Numbered from the stretch's first letter, positions 1 through 9,544 are shown. The stretch is 29,035 nt of DNA from Desulfuromonadaceae bacterium (GCA_028686145.1 JAQUCQ010000006.1:1-29035), one strand, 5' to 3'. Notes: generated from the sequence alone by a model not told the origin. A program made the numbers and translations.

Positions 1-2
1 TC

Positions 3-653
3 AGGTGTGGACTACATCCTTCACTGTCCATGGCATCACAGGCAGTCCTTGATGGTTTCTGGGCCGCATGGAAACGAATCGGCATCCCTGATCGTGTTCA
101 GACTGACAATGCCCTGTCGTTCTTCGGTAGTCGAAGGCACCCACGCGGGATGGGGCCTCTCATCAGGCTCTGCCTGCACCATGGCGTTGAACCGTGGTTC
201 ATTCCCATGGGCGAGCCATGGAGAAACGGGATGGTTGAAAACTTCAACGAGCGTTACCAGCAACGGTTTCTTGGCAAGGTTTCCATGGCCTCGGTTGCAG
301 ACCTGCACGCGGGATCACTTGCATTTGAACAGCGCCATAACAGCAGGTATCGCTACAGCAAACTCAAAGGCGACACACCTCTGAAGGCCCTTGCGGCTTC
401 AAAGGCCAGGCTTAGGTTCCCGGAAGAGGAGAAGCCGCCCAGGCATCCACTACCAAAGCCTGAGGTCGGGAAATATCATCTTGTGCGACTTATACGCAGC
501 GATCTGAAGCTGGATGTCTTTGGTGAACGCTTCTCGGTGCCTCCGGAAACAATGCTCGAATACGTAGTGGCTACTATCGATGTCAAAGAACAGAAACTGA
601 AACTCTTCATGGATAAAACCCAGGTCGAGGAATTTGACTACAAAATGCGTTAA
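3..653 (+). CDS. Transposase with integrase (DDE) core, 5'-truncated by the window edge
   Basis: This is the C-terminal part of an insertion-sequence transposase of the integrase-core type. The frame is open to the left edge, so the start lies outside the window; the first internal ATG is at position 30. Counting from that ATG, VQTDNALSFFGS near residue 25 carries the second acidic residue. GMVENFNERYQQRF near residue 68 carries the catalytic glutamate. The first aspartate must lie upstream. After the core comes a region (SLAFEQRHNSRYRYSKLKG, then PLKALAASKA) that I associate with IS481-like or related transposases. The exact IS family is uncertain. The gene ends with TAA, followed by a repeat-bearing IS end. 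It marks an older mobile-element boundary at the left of the glycan cluster. Confidence 0.85.
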   Translation, partial: RCGLHPSLSMASQAVLDGFWAAWKRIGIPDRVQTDNALSFFGSRRHPRGMGPLIRLCLHHGVEPWFIPMGEPWRNGMVENFNERYQQRFLGKVSMASVADLHAGSLAFEQRHNSRYRYSKLKGDTPLKALAASKARLRFPEEEKPPRHPLPKPEVGKYHLVRLIRSDLKLDVFGERFSVPPETMLEYVVATIDVKEQKLKLFMDKTQVEEFDYKMR

Positions 654-666
654 AATTGCCGAGTGT

Positions 667-710
667 CAGCGATGTCGTGGCACAAAAATCTGTTATCGAT
701 GTCCTGGCAC
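667..710 (+). repeat. Pair of 17-bp direct repeats at the probable IS right end
   Basis: Two related 17-mers lie just after the transposase stop: CAGCGATGTCGTGGCAC at 667-683 and TATCGATGTCCTGGCAC at 694-710. They match at 14 of 17 positions and are spaced 27 bp apart. Repeats of this kind inside IS ends are commonly transposase binding sites. The IS boundary is probably shortly after 710, but the left end is not in the window, so the terminal inverted repeat cannot be confirmed. Confidence 0.55.
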
Positions 711-790
711 TCAACACCTGTGATTTAGCGGATCAGTAATTTTAAGAAGACCCTAGAAGTTTACACAAGTTTGCCAAGAAAGTTTATTTG

Positions 791-2329
791 ATGAAAAACT
801 CCAGGCGGGTCTTATTCAATACGGGCGCAATGTATGCAAGAATCGTAATTAATACGATTTTAGTGTTACTGAGTTCCCGGTATATCCTGGCAGCTCTTGG
901 GACAGTCGATTACGGCCTCTATGCAGTAATAGGCGGTATCATGGGTTTCATGGGATTTCTAACGAGCGCTATGGCAACGAGTTCTCAGCGACACTTAACA
1001 TATGAACTGGGAACGGGCAACATTCAACAACTGATGCGTGTATTTAACGTTTGCTTTGGACTGCACGCCTTATTGGCAATTATCATCATCATTTTGGGTG
1101 AAACCCTTGGGCTCTGGTTTTTAAACAGTGTTTTAAATGTTCCGGCAATGCGTCAAGACGCTGCTTTTTGGGTTTTTCAATTTACGATCATTGCGTCAGC
1201 TTGTTATGTTATGGCCGCACCTTTTCAAGCTCTTATGACTGCACACGAGCAACTAGGACTTGTTGCATTAATCGGGATTTTTAATTCGTTACTAATATTT
1301 TCCTTGGCACTGATATTGGGAATGTGTGGTGGTGACAGGCTTAAGATATATGGTTTTTTGAGTTGCGCAATTGCCATAACTATCACACTGATACAGTTTT
1401 TTTTGTCTAGGCGCCTTTATGCCGAAGCAAAACTGCACCTGAGGAACCTATACGACTCAAATATTTTTAAAGAATTAGCAAGCTTTTCCAGTTGGAACTT
1501 GTTTGGCTCGCTTGCCGTTGTTTCACGCTCTCAAGGACTTGCGTTTTTGCTGAATATATATTTTGGGCCCCTGGCAAATGCCGCATTTGGCATTGCCAAT
1601 CAGGTATATGCTGCCATCAGTCAATTTACACAGGCAATACTGCAAGTGGTAAGCCCACGACTCATAAAGCACGAAGGGGCTGGGAATCGTGACCATATGA
1701 TTAGCCTTGCAGTGCTTATATGCAAATATTCATTTTTCATCGGATGTATGTGGGCAATACCATTATTTGCCGAAACTCCTGAGATAATAACCTATTGGCT
1801 CAAAAACCCACCAGAAAATTCAGTCGAATTTTGTCGCATCATGATTCTGCTTTATGTCTGCGACCAACTTTCGGCAGGACTTTCCATTCCCGTTCAGGCT
1901 ATTGGAAAAATTGCTCGTTTTCAAATAGTTTGCAGCTGTATTCATTTATCAACCATCCCCTTGGCAATTGTATTACTAAAAGTGCATGGTGGAGAATCTG
2001 TTGTCTTGCTAGCGTCACTTGTAACTGCCTGCATTAATATGCTTTTGCGAGGATACCTGCTTAAGGTTATTGCACAATTTTCATATAGAGGATGGTTCAA
2101 GAAGGTTGTTATACGTGGCTTTATTTCTGTTTTACCAGCTATTGGAACAATATATTTGCTCCAGTATTTCATGCAACCATCTTTTGTGCGAGTAGTTGGT
2201 GTTGTTTCCATATCCATAATTTTGAATATAATCTGTTTTTCATTGTTTGGACTCACCAATAATGAACGGGGCCATATCTTCTCGATTCTACTTTCTTTTA
2301 AATTTGTGAGGAAACGCATATGCTCGTAA
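791..2329 (+). CDS. Polysaccharide flippase, Wzx-type (MOP/MATE superfamily)
   Basis: This integral inner-membrane protein of about 512 residues probably flips lipid-linked oligosaccharide repeat units from the cytoplasmic to the periplasmic face. The sequence is a succession of hydrophobic segments of roughly 20 residues, consistent with 12-14 transmembrane helices, separated by short basic loops. The N-terminus (NTGAMYARIVINTILVLLSS, then RYILAALGTVDYGLYAVIGG) is typical of Wzx-like exporters. I chose ATG 791 over the adjacent TTG at 788; a weak AAGAAAG at 776-782 lies upstream. The 3' end overlaps the next gene by 10 bp, which suggests translational coupling. It is the first gene of the AT-rich cluster after the IS. 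Wzx proteins diverge so strongly that the substrate cannot be read from sequence. Confidence 0.85.
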   Translation: MKNSRRVLFNTGAMYARIVINTILVLLSSRYILAALGTVDYGLYAVIGGIMGFMGFLTSAMATSSQRHLTYELGTGNIQQLMRVFNVCFGLHALLAIIIIILGETLGLWFLNSVLNVPAMRQDAAFWVFQFTIIASACYVMAAPFQALMTAHEQLGLVALIGIFNSLLIFSLALILGMCGGDRLKIYGFLSCAIAITITLIQFFLSRRLYAEAKLHLRNLYDSNIFKELASFSSWNLFGSLAVVSRSQGLAFLLNIYFGPLANAAFGIANQVYAAISQFTQAILQVVSPRLIKHEGAGNRDHMISLAVLICKYSFFIGCMWAIPLFAETPEIITYWLKNPPENSVEFCRIMILLYVCDQLSAGLSIPVQAIGKIARFQIVCSCIHLSTIPLAIVLLKVHGGESVVLLASLVTACINMLLRGYLLKVIAQFSYRGWFKKVVIRGFISVLPAIGTIYLLQYFMQPSFVRVVGVVSISIILNIICFSLFGLTNNERGHIFSILLSFKFVRKRICS

Positions 2330-3018
2330 AAAGACTTCTCAGTCCAATTGTTGCTGCCATTCGACGACGCACAGGCAGCATTAACACCGTAAGGTTTATT
2401 TATGGCCCGGAGGGCAAAACAACTCTTTATCCAGCGGTAGAAATTTCAACAGACTGTTTTTTTGAGGGAAATAATTTCGTACATGGTCCAACAATCTTAA
2501 GGAATACGAGTATAGGAAGTTATTCATATATTGGCGGAAATTGTAAAATTGGGAATACTAATATTGGCAGATTTTGCTCAATTGCCAGTGAGGTAGTGAT
2601 AGGACTGGGCAAACATCCAACATCGGGATTTGTATCCACGCATCCAGTTTTTTATTCACCTGACAACAAAGGTTTTCCTGTTTGTTTCTCAAAACAGAAA
2701 TTATTTAAGGAATTCGATGAAATCGAGATCGGAAATGATGTATGGATTGGATATCGAGCAATTATTTCAGATGGGGTAAAGATTGGTAGTGGAGCCATTA
2801 TTGCTGCAGGGTCAGTTGTAACGCATGATGTGGAACCTTATTCAATTGTAGGCGGGATACCTGCACGCCACATACGCTATCGATTTGATAATGATACAAT
2901 TGACGGACTTCTTAAAATGAAATGGTGGGACAAGGACATCTCCTGGATCAGGGCAAATGCAGACAAATTTAAAGATGTAAATGTTTTCACGAAAACATTC
3001 ACAACCAATCAAATATGA
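2320..3018 (+). CDS. Hexapeptide-repeat (LbH) O-acyltransferase, CatB/Xat-like
   Basis: This 232-residue protein carries left-handed beta-helix hexapeptide repeats in two blocks. One is near residues 65-90 (TSIGSYSYIGGNCKIGNTNI) and the other near 138-175 (IEIGNDVWIGYRAIISDGVK, then IGSGAIIAAGSVV). It ends in the usual VGGIPARHIRYRF cap. This arrangement is that of CoA-dependent O-acetyltransferases related to CatB/VatD, which modify sugars with acetyl-CoA in the cytoplasm as trimers. A histidine in the loop after the first block (GLGKHPTSGFVSTHP) is a candidate catalytic base. The gene overlaps the flippase by 10 bp and the fucosyltransferase by 4 bp (ATGA), so it is probably co-translated with both. 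Its likely target is a sugar of the glycan made by this cluster. Confidence 0.85.
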   Translation: MLVKRLLSPIVAAIRRRTGSINTVRFIYGPEGKTTLYPAVEISTDCFFEGNNFVHGPTILRNTSIGSYSYIGGNCKIGNTNIGRFCSIASEVVIGLGKHPTSGFVSTHPVFYSPDNKGFPVCFSKQKLFKEFDEIEIGNDVWIGYRAIISDGVKIGSGAIIAAGSVVTHDVEPYSIVGGIPARHIRYRFDNDTIDGLLKMKWWDKDISWIRANADKFKDVNVFTKTFTTNQI

Positions 3019-4031
3019 AAACAATAAAACTTTTCTTTAGTGACTTCAGTCGCGATTTTGTGATCGAAAATGATCATTTTTATTCTTTGCTGTCTAAAAG
3101 ATATAACATACTTATTGATAGCACCTCTCCAGACTACCTTATTTACTCATGCTATGGATTTGATCACCTCAAATATGATTGTGTTAAGATATTTTACACC
3201 GCAGAGAACTTACGTCCTGATTTCAATCTCTGTGATTATGCGATAGGCTTCGATTACCTCGAGTTTGGAGATCGATATATACGGTTTCCAAATTATGCTC
3301 GTTATGGTGATCAATTTGAACAGCTAGAAAATATCCGCAAGGTGACCAGCTTGACTGATAAAGACAGGTTTTGCAACTTTTTGTACTCAAACGCAGAAGC
3401 CGATCCTGCAAGAGATCAATTTTTTGAGAGGTTGTCTGAATACAAAAAAGTTGATTCAGCAGGAAGACACCGTAACAACATGGGAGCCAAGGCCGGCGAC
3501 AGGTACGATACAAATTGGAGAACTTCAAAAATTGATTTCCTGAAAAAATATAAGTTTACTATAGCTTTCGAAAACTCATCATCTATCGGATATACCACAG
3601 AAAAGATTATGCATGCATTCGCGGCTGGTAGCGTGCCGATATATTGGGGCAACCCAGCTATAGCGAAAGAATTTAACAAGGACTCTTTCGTAAATTGCCA
3701 CGATTTTTCTGGATTTGATCAAGTTATTAGTCACGTTATCCAGCTAGATGGAAATCTGGAACGTTACCTTGGCACACTAAATCAACCCTGTTTTATTGAT
3801 GGGAAAATCCCATATGAATTATCAAGCCAATGTCTGCTTAAATTCTTTGAAGCAATATTTGACCAACCCCTTGAGTCTGCCCGTCGCAGACCTCGATATG
3901 GCACTACAATTTTTTACGAAGAAGATATGAAAATAATGAGACTTGGCCAATGTATTAAACGCCTAAAAAACAAGTTTCGAGCAATAAAAGCTACTATAAA
4001 AAAAGTCCTGCTTTCCCTTTTTAGATTTTAG
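3015..4031 (+). CDS. GT10 fucosyltransferase (alpha-1,3/1,4-type)
   Basis: This 338-residue protein probably transfers fucose from GDP-fucose to a GlcNAc-containing or similar acceptor. The GT10 hallmark is clear at residues 181-212: FTIAFENSSSIGYTTEKIMH followed by AFAAGSVPIYWG. It includes the ENS...Y-TEK donor-binding segment and the VPIYWG turn. Upstream, FYTAENLRPDFNLCDYAIGF at about 60-79 matches the conserved 'GEN..PDF..CDYAI' region. The C-terminal part is basic and helical (RLGQCIKRLKNKFRAIKATI), which may anchor it at the membrane. The start ATG overlaps the previous stop as ATGA. The donor route is encoded downstream (gmd, fcl), so the window contains both the final steps to the donor and the transferase. 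Linkage and acceptor cannot be read from sequence. Confidence 0.9.
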   Translation: MKTIKLFFSDFSRDFVIENDHFYSLLSKRYNILIDSTSPDYLIYSCYGFDHLKYDCVKIFYTAENLRPDFNLCDYAIGFDYLEFGDRYIRFPNYARYGDQFEQLENIRKVTSLTDKDRFCNFLYSNAEADPARDQFFERLSEYKKVDSAGRHRNNMGAKAGDRYDTNWRTSKIDFLKKYKFTIAFENSSSIGYTTEKIMHAFAAGSVPIYWGNPAIAKEFNKDSFVNCHDFSGFDQVISHVIQLDGNLERYLGTLNQPCFIDGKIPYELSSQCLLKFFEAIFDQPLESARRRPRYGTTIFYEEDMKIMRLGQCIKRLKNKFRAIKATIKKVLLSLFRF

Positions 4032-4134
4032 CCCCCCCTTATCGCGACTGATATCAATAAATTCAGGCGTTGATTTTTGCCGTTTTATTTATAGTATAGG
4101 CACACCATGCAAACATATTCAGGAAGCTTTGCAT

Positions 4135-5055
4135 ATGCAGAACCAACCAATGTGCCGACAAATAATTTGGGAAACTTATTTTCATATGAATACTAGCCAA
4201 ATCAATAAATTAACTAATCGTCTCAAGTCAGCAATTCTATACAGAACCTCGCGCTTGCCCAGTCAAATAATCGGGCTGGCAAAAGGCAACGCTGTCCGCG
4301 CTTACTGGTATAAAGATATTGCCAATTTCGGCGACATGATCACGCCCTTACTACTAGAGCATTATGGATATACTCCAATTTTCACGTCACCACCCAAGGC
4401 TGATCTTGTGTCGACCGGGAGTATTTTGGAACATTTGCCTGATAACTATTCAGGCAGAATTCTGGGGTCTGGATTTATCTACGAAGACTCTTTCATGAAA
4501 TTTCCTCGAGCACAAGTTCTTTCAGTTCGCGGGGCTCTTACGCGTACACGATTGGGACCTAGACGTGAAAATGTCTGCTTGGGTGATCCGGGTCTATTGG
4601 CACCCAAGATCCTGAGAAAAAGAGAGCTAAAGAGATACCTATTAGGCGTCATTCCACATCACGCGCACAGAATGTCACCTGTAATTGCTGGGCTATCCAA
4701 AAACAATCCAACAACAGTTTCTGTTATTGATGTAACGCAACAGCCTCTGCAAGTATTTCAATTGATTGATCAGTGTGAGCACATATTGTCGTCATCTTTG
4801 CATGGTTTAATTATCGCCGACTCGCTTGGCATACCCAGTGGGTGGTTATCACCAGATCGCTTAACAGGTGGCCGATTTAAATTTGACGATTACTATTCTT
4901 CTCTAAATCTTCATGCTGGTAATCCCCATACTTTAGAATCGAGGCAGTCCCTCGACGACTTGGTCGCCCTCACATCGCTCAAGCCCGTTGAAAGCGTTCA
5001 ATCGTTGCAAGATAATCTTCACAGGTTATGGTCAAATTTGGGAGATTTTTTATAA
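4135..5055 (+). CDS. Polysaccharide pyruvyl transferase family protein
   Basis: This protein of about 306 residues belongs to the polysaccharide pyruvyl transferase family (CsaB/WcaK-like), which adds a pyruvate ketal to sugars using phosphoenolpyruvate. Visible features are the N-terminal YKDIANFGDMITPLLLEHYG, the central SVRGALTRTRLG...CLGDPGLL block, and the C-terminal SSSLHGLIIADSLGIPSGW segment with the conserved S-x-HG motif. The start is uncertain. ATG 4135 has AGGAAG at 4121-4126 at good spacing; TTG 4129 lies too close to it, and later ATGs at 4150 and 4186 are possible. The stop TAA overlaps the next ATG by one base. Some members of this family have other or unknown activities, so pyruvylation is a family inference. 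Confidence 0.8.
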   Translation: MQNQPMCRQIIWETYFHMNTSQINKLTNRLKSAILYRTSRLPSQIIGLAKGNAVRAYWYKDIANFGDMITPLLLEHYGYTPIFTSPPKADLVSTGSILEHLPDNYSGRILGSGFIYEDSFMKFPRAQVLSVRGALTRTRLGPRRENVCLGDPGLLAPKILRKRELKRYLLGVIPHHAHRMSPVIAGLSKNNPTTVSVIDVTQQPLQVFQLIDQCEHILSSSLHGLIIADSLGIPSGWLSPDRLTGGRFKFDDYYSSLNLHAGNPHTLESRQSLDDLVALTSLKPVESVQSLQDNLHRLWSNLGDFL

Positions 5056-6194
5056 TGTTTTTTGGACAGAGAATTTTGTCACTACTGTCCCGAAACACAT
5101 CGGGACAACCTCTCATACCAGAAATTGACGGACTACGCTTTTTAGCCCTGATACCGGTAGTTTTTTACCACATATGGGGGAATTTTGACATATATGCCAA
5201 AGGGGCTTTTCTCACTCCGGAAGCGATAAATGGTCCCGCTGGAATATTATGTGTAGATAGCGGCAAAATGGGAGTAAAGCTGTTTTTTATCATCAGCGGC
5301 TTTATTCTTGGACTTCCCTTTGCTCGTCACCATATTCTCAAATCCAACAAAATATCTCTCAACAAGTATTTTAAGCGCCGCTTGGTGCGACTAGAGCCTC
5401 CATACATACTGAATTTAACGATTATTTTTATCATTTTACTTTGCTTAAAACCTGAGTTTCACTTTCTTGATGAAGTTAGTCATTTTCTGGCAAGTGTTTT
5501 TTATCTTCATAATATAATTTACGGGGAACAAAGTGTTATTAATGTTGTTGCTTGGTCGCTGGAAATTGAAGTTCAATTCTATATTTTAGTGCCGTTACTG
5601 TCTTTAGTTTTTTCAATTCGTTCAACTTTTGCCAGAAGAATTTTCTTGATACTGGGCATTTTATCTGCAACAGCAATAAGCAATTATTTTTCAGGTTTAG
5701 AACGTTTTGATTTAAGTATCATCAACTTCGCGCAATATTTTCTTGTTGGATTTTTGCTGGCAGATCTGTTTGTTGACACTAACGGCAAAGATTTTGCACG
5801 GCATTATTGCTATGATTTGATTATGATCGTGGCCGTATCCGGATTCTTTGCCTTAGGAGTTGTCACGCCATATCATCAATTAATTGCCCCCTGGCTCGGC
5901 TTTTTAATCGTTTTTTCAGCTTTTAGGGGGTTGTTGTCAAATTGGTTTTTTACAAACCCATGGGTATATACAATTGGTGGAATGTGTTACACGATATATC
6001 TCTATCATTTCCTTATTATCGGTTTCTTCGGTCACGGCAAACTATTCATAGCAAACTCTTTTTGGCCAAGCTTTATAGTTACCGTTACTTTTCTTCCTTT
6101 AATGATATTATTGATTTCTTCAATTGTTTTTGTGCTATTTGAAAGGCCTTTTATGAGAACTGACATATGTAAGCTTTCCAGGCAAGCAACTTAG
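5055..6194 (+). CDS. Acyltransferase 3 (OafA/YrhL-type) membrane protein without SGNH domain
   Basis: This multi-pass inner-membrane O-acyltransferase of about 379 residues probably acetylates a sugar of the exported glycan. The acyltransferase-3 signature is at the N-terminus: PEIDGLRFLALIPVVFYHIW with the catalytic-type histidine, then GVKLFFIISGFILGLPFARH and a basic loop with YFKRRLVRLEPPYILNL. VAWSLEIEVQFYILVPLLSL is the second conserved block. About ten hydrophobic helices follow, and the protein ends shortly after the last one, so no SGNH domain is present. I prefer ATG 5055, which overlaps the previous stop (TAATG) and has GGAG at 5041-5044, over the earlier in-frame ATG at 5028. The acyl group and target are not deducible. 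Confidence 0.88.
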   Translation: MFFGQRILSLLSRNTSGQPLIPEIDGLRFLALIPVVFYHIWGNFDIYAKGAFLTPEAINGPAGILCVDSGKMGVKLFFIISGFILGLPFARHHILKSNKISLNKYFKRRLVRLEPPYILNLTIIFIILLCLKPEFHFLDEVSHFLASVFYLHNIIYGEQSVINVVAWSLEIEVQFYILVPLLSLVFSIRSTFARRIFLILGILSATAISNYFSGLERFDLSIINFAQYFLVGFLLADLFVDTNGKDFARHYCYDLIMIVAVSGFFALGVVTPYHQLIAPWLGFLIVFSAFRGLLSNWFFTNPWVYTIGGMCYTIYLYHFLIIGFFGHGKLFIANSFWPSFIVTVTFLPLMILLISSIVFVLFERPFMRTDICKLSRQAT

Positions 6195-6289
6195 TCAGCT
6201 TGCCCACAGTAAGCAGTGATAAGTCTGGCAAATATTATCTCGGCAATTTTGGGCCTGTTTTTCCACTGGTTGATGAAAGGTAAAGCAAT

Positions 6290-7219
6290 ATGACTGTTTT
6301 TTCGGTTGTCATGCCGGTGTTTAACAAACAACACTATATATCTCGCAGTATAGATTCGGTTTTGAATCAGACCATATCCGATATCGAACTAATAATTGTC
6401 AATGACGGATCTACTGATGAAAGTCAAATAATTATTGATAGCTATACAGACCCCAGGATTCGGGTGATTCAGCAAAGAAATTCAGGAGTAAGTGCGGCAC
6501 GGAATAGGGGCATTAGCGAAGCTTGCAGTCAATGGATTGCTTTTCTTGATGCTGACGATGAATATTTGCCGACATTTTTGGAGGAGGTTATATTCTGCTC
6601 GCAAAAGTTTCCGCAAGCAGGAGCGATTTATGCTGATCCGATTTGGATGAGAGGAGATGTGCAAGTTAACTCATTTTTGCGCGCAGAATCACCCACCCTT
6701 TTGCCGGATTACTTTGAACACATTGTTTTCAACGACGGGAACGAAATTCATACTTCTTGTGTAGCGGTTAAAAAAAGTGTTTTTCATCTGGCTGGCAAGT
6801 TTCCAGTTGGAGTGAGAGTTGGAGAGGACTCCGATATGTGGATGCGCCTCGCATGGACTACGCGAATCGCTCATATTCCGAAGCCACTTTCCATTTACCA
6901 CATGGACGCTGGAGATAGCAATTGGGAAGACGACATCCTTGAAGAAGCTTACTGGGTAGCGACTTATCGGACATGGCTGTTACAAAGGCGAATCCCTGCC
7001 AGCCAGGAAAGATCTACGGCTATCTATTATCAGAGATATATTTTGAGCAAAGCATTGAAACATGCACTTCTAGGCAACAAAAAGGCGGCAAGGGCCCTTA
7101 TTTTTAAAACAGCAAACTGGAGTCAAGTACCTAAAAAATATGCCGTTAAGGTTTTCTTGTATGCCTTATTGCCAATCAACGAGTTTCGTTCGATCTTTTT
7201 AAATTGTAAATCCGGGTGA
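6290..7219 (+). CDS. Family 2 glycosyltransferase (GT-A fold)
   Basis: This 309-residue cytoplasmic glycosyltransferase has the GT2 nucleotide-binding start FSVVMPVFNKQHYISRSIDS, VNDGSTDES at 38-46, the RNSGVSAARNRGI segment at 63-75 and a DAD metal-binding motif within FLDADDEYL near residue 88. GEDSDMWMRLA near 179 fits the conserved ED base-containing region. It would add one sugar to the lipid-linked repeat unit; donor and linkage are not readable. It starts at ATG 6290 after AAAGG. Its last bases overlap the TGA/GTG junction of the next gene, so the pair is tightly linked. A 95-bp gap without recognised features separates it from the acyltransferase before it. Confidence 0.9.
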   Translation: MTVFSVVMPVFNKQHYISRSIDSVLNQTISDIELIIVNDGSTDESQIIIDSYTDPRIRVIQQRNSGVSAARNRGISEACSQWIAFLDADDEYLPTFLEEVIFCSQKFPQAGAIYADPIWMRGDVQVNSFLRAESPTLLPDYFEHIVFNDGNEIHTSCVAVKKSVFHLAGKFPVGVRVGEDSDMWMRLAWTTRIAHIPKPLSIYHMDAGDSNWEDDILEEAYWVATYRTWLLQRRIPASQERSTAIYYQRYILSKALKHALLGNKKAARALIFKTANWSQVPKKYAVKVFLYALLPINEFRSIFLNCKSG

Positions 7220-7227
7220 GATACAAG

Positions 7228-8364
7228 ATGGAAAAGAAACGTATACTTGTTGGACATCCTTACTGGGGAAGAGGAGGCGCTGAAATTGCTGCCATGTGGA
7301 TGCTCCAGGCACTTATTAGCGATTTTCATGTCGCTATTGTGACACGTGGCGGCTGGGATATTACCGAACTGAATCATGTTGCGGGAACAAATATCCCGGC
7401 GTCAGCTATTGATATTCAGCATGCTCCCTTTGCCAATTCGAAAATATTTGGCGCAGTTTTGCTTGGTTATTTTAGCCGGTTTTGTCGTAAAATAGCACCA
7501 GCGTATGATCTTTGTATCACAGCATCCCGCGTCATTGATTGGGGAGTCCCAGCTATTCATTTTCTTTCTGATGTGACTTGGAACCATGCACTGCAAAAAA
7601 AGTTTGAAAGCGCTGAATATCTTGCCCGCAAAGGATTTGTTCGAAATATTTATTGGCGTTTTGCAGATTTAATCTCTGGGGAATCTGGTCGTGAACCTGG
7701 TAAAAATGATGTATTTGTTGCCAATTCTCAATGGACGGCAAAAATATCCGAAGAGTTTTGCACCCATAAAATAAAAGTACTCTTTCCACCTGTTCCTGGC
7801 CGATTTCTCTTGCCACTTCCATGGGAGTATCGTGATAGCGCTTTTGTTTGCCTGGGGAGAATCTCTCCGGAAAAAAACATTGAGCAGCTTATTGAAATTT
7901 TAGAACGGGTTCGAGAAAAACATTCAGAAATCATTCTTCATTTGATTGGAAAGTTTAATGATGATGAATATAGCAGGAAAATTCTTGAGCTGTGCAACAT
8001 AAACAAAGATTGGATAATTGTTCACAACGGGTTATATGGCAACGCAAAGGAAGAAGTACTCCATCGTTGCAGGTATGGAATAAGTGCTTGTAGTCGTGAG
8101 GCCTTCGGAATTGCCACTGCTGAAATGATCAAAGCAGGAGTTATTCCGTTTGTTCCGCTGGAAGGTGCCCAGCGAGAATTGCTGGAGGATGAGCGACTTT
8201 GCTATAAATCAGTTGCTGATGCAGAAAACAAGATTTACACTGTTATGGATTCAACAGTATATCAAACTCAACTTCACTCTAAAATGCACTATCTTGCAAA
8301 ATGTTTTACTACTGATGAATTCTGCTCCAAGGTTAGATTACTTGTTCAGGATACACTTTCCTGA
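7228..8364 (+). CDS. Family 4 glycosyltransferase (GT-B fold)
   Basis: This protein of about 378 residues has a GT-B architecture. The N-terminal domain opens with RILVGHPYWGRGGAEIAAMW, a Gly-rich acceptor-side loop. The C-terminal GT1-type domain contains FVCLGRISPEKNIEQLIEIL and the E-x7-E nucleotide-sugar motif within SREAFGIATAEMIKAGVIPF. It should transfer a sugar with retention of configuration onto the growing oligosaccharide. A GTG at 7216 would overlap the previous stop as GTGA. ATG 7228 is preferred because GGTGAG at 7215-7220 is well placed before it and the conserved N-terminus begins there. It ends 17 bp before the next gene. The substrate is unknown. Confidence 0.85.
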   Translation: MEKKRILVGHPYWGRGGAEIAAMWMLQALISDFHVAIVTRGGWDITELNHVAGTNIPASAIDIQHAPFANSKIFGAVLLGYFSRFCRKIAPAYDLCITASRVIDWGVPAIHFLSDVTWNHALQKKFESAEYLARKGFVRNIYWRFADLISGESGREPGKNDVFVANSQWTAKISEEFCTHKIKVLFPPVPGRFLLPLPWEYRDSAFVCLGRISPEKNIEQLIEILERVREKHSEIILHLIGKFNDDEYSRKILELCNINKDWIIVHNGLYGNAKEEVLHRCRYGISACSREAFGIATAEMIKAGVIPFVPLEGAQRELLEDERLCYKSVADAENKIYTVMDSTVYQTQLHSKMHYLAKCFTTDEFCSKVRLLVQDTLS

Positions 8365-8381
8365 ACAACTCGGAAACTTCT

Positions 8382-9479
8382 ATGCGCATCTTACATATAA
8401 CAAGTCTCATCAGTTTCGGTGGAATTGAAAGTTACGTCAAGGAACTTGCAATTGATCAACAGAAAATGGGACATCAAGTCGGTATTTTGATCTGCTTAAA
8501 GAGTGACTCTGAGGTTGATGAAGAAGTACAAAGACTATCTTGTGCCGGTATTTGGGTTGATTGCATTGATGCGCACTCAGGACACGACCTCAAACTCACT
8601 TTAAGGCTACCCGGTGCAATCCGCCGATTCTGTCCCGACATTATCCATCTCAGCAGCACACCACTTTTTGCCGCAATGGCATTACGCCTCTCACGGGCGC
8701 CCAAAATAGTAACTTTACATTTGATAGATGACAATTCCCTGAAGGAAAAATTCGTGAATTATATTTATTCGTCGTTTGTGGATGGAGCAATTGCCGTTTC
8801 TGATACTGTTCTGAATTTTCACAGAAACGCGTGCGGCAGGTATGCTCAGTCGAAATGGATCATGATATACAATGGAATCCGATTGGAGCGATTCATTCCT
8901 GACCGCTGCAAGAATCTTCCTCTACAAGAAGAAGAATGTATTTTGACCATGTCCTGTCGCATGGAAGCTGATAAACATGTAGACGATGCGATCCGCACTC
9001 TTGCCATTTTGCGAAGAAAGACATCAGACAGAACATTCCGGCTAAGATTACTCGGTAGCGGGTCCGCACTCCCCTCCTTGAAAAAGCTGGCCTTTGAGCA
9101 AGGTGTTGCAGATTTTGTAGATTTTCTCGGGTATCAAATCGATGTTCATCCCTTTCTCTTGAGATCTCATGGACATTTAGTTCTCTCTGACAGAGAAACC
9201 TTTTCGATTGCTGCCCTTGAAGCGATGGCATGCGCTCTCCCCATTTTTAGTTTTCCTGTACCAGGAGGGTTTCACGAACTCCATAGACCAGGCATCAGTG
9301 GACTAGTTTCAGCGACGCGCACGCCAGAAGCGCTCGCCACGTCCATTCTTGAAGGTTTTAGCAAGCCTGAGGCGTGGAAAAGGTGGAGCCAGCAATCTAA
9401 ATCCATCGCAAATACTTTTTCCATTGAAGTCATGGCAGCCAAAACCGATCACTTCTATCAGTCTATCCTACCGTGCTGA
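8382..9479 (+). CDS. Family 4 glycosyltransferase (GT-B fold)
   Basis: This 365-residue protein starts with MRILHITSLISFGGIESYVK, the typical GT4 N-terminal strand and Gly-rich loop. IYNGIRLERFIP lies near residue 165. The donor-binding half contains LTMSCRMEADKHVDDAIRTL and the E-x7-E-type segment ETFSIAALEAMACALPIFSF. It is predicted to be a retaining glycosyltransferase acting on the cytoplasmic face of the membrane. It follows the preceding GT4 after 17 bp and precedes the polymerase/ligase gene by 65 bp, consistent with one transcript. The donor sugar cannot be assigned. Confidence 0.87.
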   Translation: MRILHITSLISFGGIESYVKELAIDQQKMGHQVGILICLKSDSEVDEEVQRLSCAGIWVDCIDAHSGHDLKLTLRLPGAIRRFCPDIIHLSSTPLFAAMALRLSRAPKIVTLHLIDDNSLKEKFVNYIYSSFVDGAIAVSDTVLNFHRNACGRYAQSKWIMIYNGIRLERFIPDRCKNLPLQEEECILTMSCRMEADKHVDDAIRTLAILRRKTSDRTFRLRLLGSGSALPSLKKLAFEQGVADFVDFLGYQIDVHPFLLRSHGHLVLSDRETFSIAALEAMACALPIFSFPVPGGFHELHRPGISGLVSATRTPEALATSILEGFSKPEAWKRWSQQSKSIANTFSIEVMAAKTDHFYQSILPC

Positions 9480-9544
9480 CAGCTTGGATTGTTATATTTA
9501 TCGCTAAATGATTTTTGGCATGCAAATCAAAGGACTGTTGCTAA

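Noticed and set aside
4070..4097. Sigma-70 promoter before the pyruvyl transferase gene
   Set aside because: TTGATT and TATAGT are present but only 14 bp apart; alternatives with better spacing have poor -10 matches.
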